Shown piece after piece: positions 58,784-64,000 of a stretch of DNA of 64,000 bases. The translations under genes were made by a program, and so were the position numbers. This stretch comes from Neisseria animaloris (GTDB lineage Bacteria; Pseudomonadota; Gammaproteobacteria; Burkholderiales; Neisseriaceae): assembly GCF_900637855.1 (NCBI RefSeq), contig NZ_LR134440.1:1860001-1924000 (forward strand), given 5' to 3'. The notes under the pieces were generated by a model. It was given only the letters and a program-made list of their open reading frames with translations, had not been told where the DNA came from and did no database searches. Numbering within the stretch: the stretch's first letter is position 1; each line of letters starts with the position of its first letter.

Positions 58784-61042
58784 TTATGGTTTCTTTGCAA
58801 GGATTTGTTGCCTGAAATTACGTTTTATGTTGTTTGCCGGCGGGAAAAGGTTTAAGCAGGCTTCAACCAATTCTTTATCGTGAGGGGACGGGCGGGTTTC
58901 AAAACCGAGTTTTTCTGCCAGTTTCAGCATGGAACGGTTGGTTTTGAGGATTTCGGCAGTCATCTGCCGGTAACCTTGTTGTTTGGCCAAACCGATGATT
59001 TGCTGCATCAGATGTACGGCCAAGCCTTGGCCTTGTGCGGCTGTGGCGATGCCGATGCCGAATTCGCATTGCCCGGGGGAATCGGTGCCGCTGAAACGGC
59101 TGACTCCGAGCAGGGTGCCGTCTTCGCTTTCGGCGGTGAAAGCACCTTCGCAGCAGTAGTCGAGATTGCAGGCTTGCGACAGCATGGCGGGGCTGAGGGC
59201 TTTGATGTACATCATATAGCGGCTGTGGCGGTCTGTTTCGTTCATGTTTTGGACGAATTGCTGTTTGGACTCGGCATCTTCGGGAATTAACGGTCTGATG
59301 TGCAGGGTTTGGCCGTTTTTTAGGGTAAAGTTGTGGGCGGACTGGATGGGGTAGGGAGCCAGCACATTTTCGGCAGTGCTGTTTTCCGTGGTAAGCGTAA
59401 TGTCCGTGCCGGGGCTGCCGTTGACGATGGAAACCGCTATCGTGTCGATACGGGGCATGTTATCCGCAACGGTGTTCAGGCTGTGCAGCAGTTGGTGAAT
59501 GGTTTTTTGGTGGCGTTTTGAATCGGTTTGTTGGATCAGACGTTCTGCGTCGATGGTGGTAAACGGCGGCAAAACGGCAAGGGTGCGGCCGGCGGTAAAG
59601 GCATAGAGCACGCCGCCGTAGCGGTGATGCCGTCTGAAAATAAATTCGATTTGCGCGCCTGCTTCCCGTGTTTTGTATTCGGGCAGGTAAAGGGCTTTGG
59701 CAAGTTGCGACAGGTCTCCGAGGGCTTCTTGTATGTCGCCGACGGTCGGCGTTTTCAGGTAGGCGGGATACGGTTTGGCGGTTTGGATTTTAAGCCGTTT
59801 CAATTCGTTATATACCGATTGGAATTGGAAAGCCTGTAAAGCCTGTGTTGCTTGTTTGAATTGCAGGAGGCCGTCTGAAAACGGGCTGCTGATCAATACG
59901 GGTTTTTCGGACCGGGCTTGGAGATTACTTAAAATACGGGTAATTTCCGCTTCGCTGCCGTCTGCGGTGCGGGAGACTATGGCGAGCAGGGCCTCGGTTT
60001 GGTTGTGTTGCAGGCAGCTTTCCGCCAATGCCCGGTAGTGCATGGTGGAAGGGTTGCTGCCGATGTAGCCGTAGCTGTTTTCAGACGGCCTGTCGTTATC
60101 GGGAGGCAGTTGCAGGGAAAGGCCGAGGGAGGCGGCTTGCGTTTGCAGCCAGCCGCATGGTTCGTTGGCGATAACATGCAGCTTGCGGGCGGTGTGGTTG
60201 CGGCTGCCGAGGGCATGAAGGGCGGCTGTGAGTTCTTCGCGGGTAAAGGTAAGCAGGCAGCCGCAATGTTGGGAGAGGTAATGCAGTATCGCTTGTTCTT
60301 CAGCATCGGCATGGCGGCTGACATGAAGGATAACGGGTTTGCGGCGGGCGGTTTGGCGCAAGGTGCTGAAAAGACGGCGTAAGTTTTCGTTCGGATTGTA
60401 TTCCGCCACAATAAAATGGGTGTCGGGGCTTACGGCGAAATCGTGCAAAATGTCGGCGGACTTGATGGGGCTGAGCGCAAAGTTGATACAGATATGGCGT
60501 GAAATGCCTAATCCGGCCTGTTGCAACTGTCCGGTTAATTCGGCACCGAACGAAGCATGGCCGCTGATGACGGCGACGTTTCCGGCGGGTGCGGCGGGAT
60601 AAATGCCGGTGTTGAGGCCCGCCGCAGGCATTTGGATGGCGGCCGGATGGCAAACGGCGATGCGAAGATCGAGTTTGCGTGCTTTTTCAATTGCGGTTTG
60701 TGCTTCTGCCCATGATTCAGCGCAGAGATTGTCCCAATCCTGAACCAGCACCGCATAGGGGATTTGCTGCTTATGGCAGGCTTTGAACAATGCATCGTAA
60801 CTAGGCGGCGGGGTAAGAATTATTGCGGCATCAGCGGTTTCCGGAACACGGCCGATATTGGCATAGGCTTTCAGACCGCCGACGGTTTTATGGCGCAGGT
60901 TGACGGGTGTAATCTGCCCGCAGAAAGGTGTGTGGAGTAGGGCGGTGAGCACGCGCTCGCCCAAGCTGTGCGGTCGTTCGCTGGCACCGACAACGATAAG
61001 GCGGGCGGGGGTGAACAGGGATGCGGGCGGCTGGTTCGGCAT
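58784..61042 (-). CDS. Pat-type protein acetyltransferase with acyl-CoA synthetase-like domain
   Basis: The 752-residue protein joins an NDP-forming acyl-CoA synthetase-like part to a C-terminal GNAT domain. CoA-binding residues lie in RLIVVGASERPHSLGERVLT; a ligase-like stretch includes VAVISGHASFGAEL; the GNAT core has LLGVSRFSGTDSPGQCEFGI and the acetyl-CoA loop TAAQGQGLAVHLMQQIIGLA. Enzymes of this layout (E. coli PatZ/YfiQ, 886 residues) acetylate lysines such as that of acetyl-CoA synthetase. The shorter length suggests a reduced ATP-grasp region between about 450 and 600. Confidence 0.85.
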   Translation of the reverse strand: MPNQPPASLFTPARLIVVGASERPHSLGERVLTALLHTPFCGQITPVNLRHKTVGGLKAYANIGRVPETADAAIILTPPPSYDALFKACHKQQIPYAVLVQDWDNLCAESWAEAQTAIEKARKLDLRIAVCHPAAIQMPAAGLNTGIYPAAPAGNVAVISGHASFGAELTGQLQQAGLGISRHICINFALSPIKSADILHDFAVSPDTHFIVAEYNPNENLRRLFSTLRQTARRKPVILHVSRHADAEEQAILHYLSQHCGCLLTFTREELTAALHALGSRNHTARKLHVIANEPCGWLQTQAASLGLSLQLPPDNDRPSENSYGYIGSNPSTMHYRALAESCLQHNQTEALLAIVSRTADGSEAEITRILSNLQARSEKPVLISSPFSDGLLQFKQATQALQAFQFQSVYNELKRLKIQTAKPYPAYLKTPTVGDIQEALGDLSQLAKALYLPEYKTREAGAQIEFIFRRHHRYGGVLYAFTAGRTLAVLPPFTTIDAERLIQQTDSKRHQKTIHQLLHSLNTVADNMPRIDTIAVSIVNGSPGTDITLTTENSTAENVLAPYPIQSAHNFTLKNGQTLHIRPLIPEDAESKQQFVQNMNETDRHSRYMMYIKALSPAMLSQACNLDYCCEGAFTAESEDGTLLGVSRFSGTDSPGQCEFGIGIATAAQGQGLAVHLMQQIIGLAKQQGYRQMTAEILKTNRSMLKLAEKLGFETRPSPHDKELVEACLNLFPPANNIKRNFRQQILAKKP

Positions 61043-61402
61043 GGTGCGGCTCCTGATGTTTTTCGATGTGTCGGCAAATGCGTGCCACTGTGAAATCCGA
61101 TTGTTTTACGGTGTGGCGTGCCGGTATGGTTTCGGCATAATACATTGCGGTTATCGCAGCTATTTGTAAATATAAACCAATATAGGCCGTCTGAAAAATA
61201 TGGTTTTCAGACGGCCTAGCGTAAATAAACTTACTTTCTTTATCCCGGTTCATCATGCTCGGGGCAGTCTGAAGGATGATGTGTGTTATTTTTTGAGGTT
61301 GATTCGCTGTGTATTGTGTCAGCAGGCCGTTGCCTTGTATGCCGCAACAACAAAAGGCCGTCTGAAAACTTCTTTTCAGACGGCCTTTGAATCAGCTGAA
61401 TG
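61043..61402. repeat. Intergenic region with paired uptake sequences upstream of the Pat-like gene
   Basis: Two inverted uptake-sequence pairs lie here: 61183-61218 and 61353-61388, the latter ending metK. The rest is gene-free. ORF 61200-61490 crosses these hairpins and has no support. Confidence 0.65.
61353..61388 (-). terminator. Inverted uptake-sequence pair, metK terminator
   Basis: AAAGGCCGTCTGAAAA pairs with TTTTCAGACGGCCTTT, 14 bases beyond the metK stop. Confidence 0.75.
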
Positions 61403-62575
61403 TTACAGCCCTGCGGCAGCTCTCAAAGCGGACACTTTGTCGGTGCGTTCCCAAGTGAATTCAGGCTCTTCGCGGCCGAAGTGGCCGTAGGCGGCGGTTT
61501 TGCTGTAAATCGGGCGTTGCAGGTCGAGCATTTGGATGATGCCTTTCGGGCGCAGGTCGAAATTGTCGCGCACGATTCGGATCAGTGTGGCTTCGTCCAC
61601 TTTGCCGGTGCCGAAAGTATCGATGGAAATCGAAGTCGGTTCGGCGATACCGATGGCGTAGGAGACCTGTACTTGGCACTGGGTAGCCAAACCTGCGGCG
61701 ACAATATTTTTGGCTACGTAACGGCAGGCATAAGCGGCGGAACGGTCCACTTTGGTGGGGTCTTTGCCTGAAAATGCACCTCCGCCGTGCGGAGCGGCGC
61801 CGCCGTAGGTGTCGACGATGATTTTACGGCCGGTTAAGCCGCAGTCACCTTGCGGGCCGCCGATCACGAAACGGCCGGTAGGGTTGATCAGGTATTTGGT
61901 GTCTTCAGTGAGCATATCTTTCGGCAGCACGGGGAAGATAATGTGTTCTTTCACCGCTTTAATCAGCTCTTCGCGGTCGATGTCCGGGTGGTGCTGGGTA
62001 GACAATACTACGGTGTCGATACGTTTTACTTTACCGGTTTCGGCATCATACACGCAGGTCAATTGCGCTTTGGCGTCGGGGCGCAGCCACGGCAGGCGGC
62101 CGTCTTTGCGCACTTCGCTTTGACGCTGCATCAGGCGGTGGCTGTAGTAAATGGTAAACGGCATCAGAGTGGGGGTTTCGTCGCAGGCGTATCCGAACAT
62201 CAAGCCCTGATCGCCCGCGCCCATGTTCAAATCAATGCCTTCGCCCTCGTTCACGCCTTGGGCAATGTCGGGCGATTGCTGGTCGTAGCACATCATGACC
62301 GCGCAGCCGTCGGCATCGAAACCGAGTTCGGAAGAATTGTAACCGATGCGCTTGATGGTTTCGCGCGCCACTTTGATGTAGTCGACATGGGCGGTGGTGG
62401 TAACTTCGCCGGCCAGCACGCACAAACCGGTATTGACTAACGTTTCGGCGGCGACGCGTGCGGTCGGGTCTTGTGCCAGAATGGCATCGAGAATGGCATC
62501 GGAAATCTGGTCGGCCACTTTATCGGGGTGGCCTTCCGATACGGATTCAGAAGTAAATAAGTATTCTTCGCTCAT
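61403..62575 (-). CDS. metK: S-adenosylmethionine synthetase
   Basis: The 390-residue enzyme makes SAM from methionine and ATP. Signature blocks: [20 protein letters not shown] (His of the active site), [13 protein letters not shown], and [19 protein letters not shown]. Length is typical. I do not see a recognisable SAM riboswitch in the 135 bases upstream. Its product feeds methyltransferases including queA (ribosyl donor), prmA, rlmD and trmD in this window, though nothing links them operonically. Confidence 0.98.
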   Translation of the reverse strand: MSEEYLFTSESVSEGHPDKVADQISDAILDAILAQDPTARVAAETLVNTGLCVLAGEVTTTAHVDYIKVARETIKRIGYNSSELGFDADGCAVMMCYDQQSPDIAQGVNEGEGIDLNMGAGDQGLMFGYACDETPTLMPFTIYYSHRLMQRQSEVRKDGRLPWLRPDAKAQLTCVYDAETGKVKRIDTVVLSTQHHPDIDREELIKAVKEHIIFPVLPKDMLTEDTKYLINPTGRFVIGGPQGDCGLTGRKIIVDTYGGAAPHGGGAFSGKDPTKVDRSAAYACRYVAKNIVAAGLATQCQVQVSYAIGIAEPTSISIDTFGTGKVDEATLIRIVRDNFDLRPKGIIQMLDLQRPIYSKTAAYGHFGREEPEFTWERTDKVSALRAAAGL

Positions 62576-62842
62576 TGTGGATAGGCTTTCTTGACAAGGG
62601 AAATCGGCCGCAACAGCGGAGGAATAATGGCAGCCGAACCGTAATGAAATAAACGGCAGAAATTATAGCAGAAACGGCAATCGGGGGCTGTTTTAATTGC
62701 GGCCGTCTGAGTGGGAGGAGAACCGGCGGAAAGGGTGCTGTTGTATCTTAATCGTGCGGTAACGGCATTTTCAGACGGCCTGTTTTGGGCGCATTATGGT
62801 TTTCTATTACAATGCCGTTTCTTCCAAAAAGTAAATAAACTC

Positions 62843-63721
62843 ATGCAAACCATTGTTTCTTTCCTATTCCGCTGTCTGGCCTGCCTGCCGTTGGCTTGGC
62901 TGCATTTTTTCGGGCGGGTGTTGGGAAGTATTTCTTTTTACTTTATCCGCCGGAACCGCGAACTGATCCGCGCCAATCTGAAAACAGCCGGTTTGCCGGA
63001 TGACGATGCAATGGTGAAAGCCGTATTGCAAGAAACGGTCAAGGGCGGCTTGGAGTTGCCTATCGCCTTTTTCAGACGGCCTGAAGAGGTTGCCGCGCTG
63101 TTTCGGGAAGTGAACGGTTGGGAGCATGTTCAGACGGCCTTGGAAAAAGGCGAAGGTTTGCTGTTTATTACGCCGCACATCGGCAGCTATGATTTGGCCG
63201 GCCGTTATCTCAGCCACTGCCTGCCGTTTCCGCTTACCGCCATGTACAAACCACCGAAAATCAAAGTGTTCGACCAAGTGATGCAGGCAGGCCGCGTGCG
63301 CGACAAAGGGCGCACGGCACCGACCAGTATCCAAGGCGTGAAACAGATTATCAAAGCCCTGCGTGCGGGCGAAGCCACGATTGTGCTGCCGGATCATGTG
63401 CCCGATCCCGAAGAAGGCGGCGACGGCGTATGGGCGAAGTTTTTCGGGCGTTACGCCTATACCATGACGCTGGCGGCGAAACTCGCGCAAGTGAAAGGCG
63501 TGCGGACGCTGTTTTTCTGTGGAGAGAGGCTGCAAAGCGGGAAAGGGTTTGTGCTGCACATCGAACCGATGCAAGGAGAGTTGAACGGCGACAAAGTGCA
63601 TGATGCGCAAGTGGTTAACGAAAATGTGGAATATTGGGTGCGTCGTTTTCCCGAGCAATATCTGTTTGCCTACAACCGTTTCAAACATACCGCCGGTGCG
63701 CCACTGCCGCCGGAAGAGTAA
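62843..63721 (+). CDS. lpxL: Lipid A late acyltransferase (LpxL/HtrB family)
   Basis: The 292-residue inner-membrane enzyme transfers a secondary acyl chain to lipid A. One N-terminal helix (MQTIVSFLFRCLACLPLAWL) precedes FLRRNRELIRANL-like sequence, and the catalytic HX4D motif is HIGSYD in LLFITPHIGSYDLAG. VLPDHVPDPEEGGDGVWAKF follows. I start at 62843, since the longer frame crosses uptake sequences. metK next to an LpxL-type gene is the arrangement known from N. meningitidis. Confidence 0.93.
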   Translation: MQTIVSFLFRCLACLPLAWLHFFGRVLGSISFYFIRRNRELIRANLKTAGLPDDDAMVKAVLQETVKGGLELPIAFFRRPEEVAALFREVNGWEHVQTALEKGEGLLFITPHIGSYDLAGRYLSHCLPFPLTAMYKPPKIKVFDQVMQAGRVRDKGRTAPTSIQGVKQIIKALRAGEATIVLPDHVPDPEEGGDGVWAKFFGRYAYTMTLAAKLAQVKGVRTLFFCGERLQSGKGFVLHIEPMQGELNGDKVHDAQVVNENVEYWVRRFPEQYLFAYNRFKHTAGAPLPPEE

Positions 63722-63737
63722 AGGGTCGGTTAGGATT

Positions 63738-63773
63738 AAGAGGCCGTCTGAAAAGGTTTTCAGACGGCCTCTT
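63738..63773 (+). terminator. Inverted uptake-sequence pair, lpxL terminator
   Basis: AAGAGGCCGTCTGAAAA pairs with TTTTCAGACGGCCTCTT around two bases, 16 bases beyond the lpxL stop. Confidence 0.8.
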
Positions 63774-64000
63774 GGTTTTATATCTTGAACCAATAAATCA
63801 CTGCGCAAAGTTCCAATCCCCATTTCTTTCCCCGCATGGAAAAGGGTTGAAAAGAAAGGCCGAACCAACGGTTTGCATTCTGCAAGCACTTTGTTTCCGT
63901 CTGCAAAGGCAGAGGCCGTCTGAAAACATTTCAGACGGCCTCTTAACTAATGAACCGACTTAAAAAAATGGCACGTGCCATACTTGGGCCAAGGCCGAGT
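63774..64000. other. Right-edge intergenic region
   Basis: A further inverted uptake-sequence pair lies at 63911-63943. Beyond it the minus strand reads a possible C-terminus (ALAQVWHVPFF, stop near 63961) and the plus strand a possible start (MNRLKKMARAILG at 63950). The window ends before either can be judged; the hairpin position favours the minus-strand gene end. Confidence 0.35.

Noticed and set aside
62576..62710. SAM riboswitch upstream of metK
   Set aside because: No conserved pairing elements visible in the short upstream region.

Overview
The window is chromosomal DNA of a Neisseria-type betaproteobacterium. The DNA uptake sequence occurs dozens of times in the AG dialect (AGGCCGTCTGAA), often as inverted pairs that double as terminators. 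The genes include familiar Neisseria neighbours: metK with an LpxL-type acyltransferase, rpsP-rimM-trmD-rplS, pglB/C/D homologues, ltgA, and a single-barrel TbpB-like surface lipoprotein. The AG dialect argues against N. meningitidis and N. gonorrhoeae, which mainly use the AT form, and points to a commensal or animal-associated Neisseria or close relative. I cannot name the species.

Layout. 0-1.1 kb: AT-rich accessory DNA holding a partial membrane protein, a coupled small ORF and a decayed C-terminus. 1.1-12.6 kb: housekeeping genes (YoaE-like TerC/CBS protein, leuS, bioB, prmA, accC-accB), a TbpB-type lipoprotein, and an RclC-like gene flanked by a truncated second copy of the leuS 5' end. 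13.0-14.0 kb: queA.

14.1-33.9 kb: a 17-gene co-directional glycan locus on the minus strand. In transcription order it holds genes for a di-N-acetylated uronic acid nucleotide (wbpA, wbpB, a FAD oxidoreductase, wbpD, wbpE), a flippase, three GT4 glycosyltransferases and a Wzy/ligase-type protein. Then come the UDP-diNAcBac enzymes and priming transferase (PglB split into two overlapping genes, pglC, pglD), and finally a Wza-Wzb-Wzc export and length-control set. Read together, the locus looks like a Wzx/Wzy-type surface polysaccharide pathway primed by Pgl-type chemistry.

34.3-50 kb: ribD, a small lipoprotein, an accessory stretch of four small two-helix membrane ORFs, nrdR, a class II glutamine amidotransferase, cysE, aceK, grpE and dnaK (both with matching RpoH-type promoters), ltgA, trkH and an L,D-transpeptidase. 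50.1-55.8 kb: rlmD, then a five-gene operon with a FimV/TPR-like protein (its membrane anchor is cut off by an in-frame TGA), a degenerate receiver protein, an MglA/COG2229-type GTPase, a protein of unknown family and a roadblock/LC7 protein. I consider this the best candidate for an uncharacterised system. 56.0-64 kb: tRNA-Asn with a consensus promoter and a 28-bp hairpin at its 3' end, a short remnant resembling a sensor-kinase N-terminus, the rpsP-rimM-trmD-rplS operon, a Pat-type acetyltransferase, metK and lpxL.
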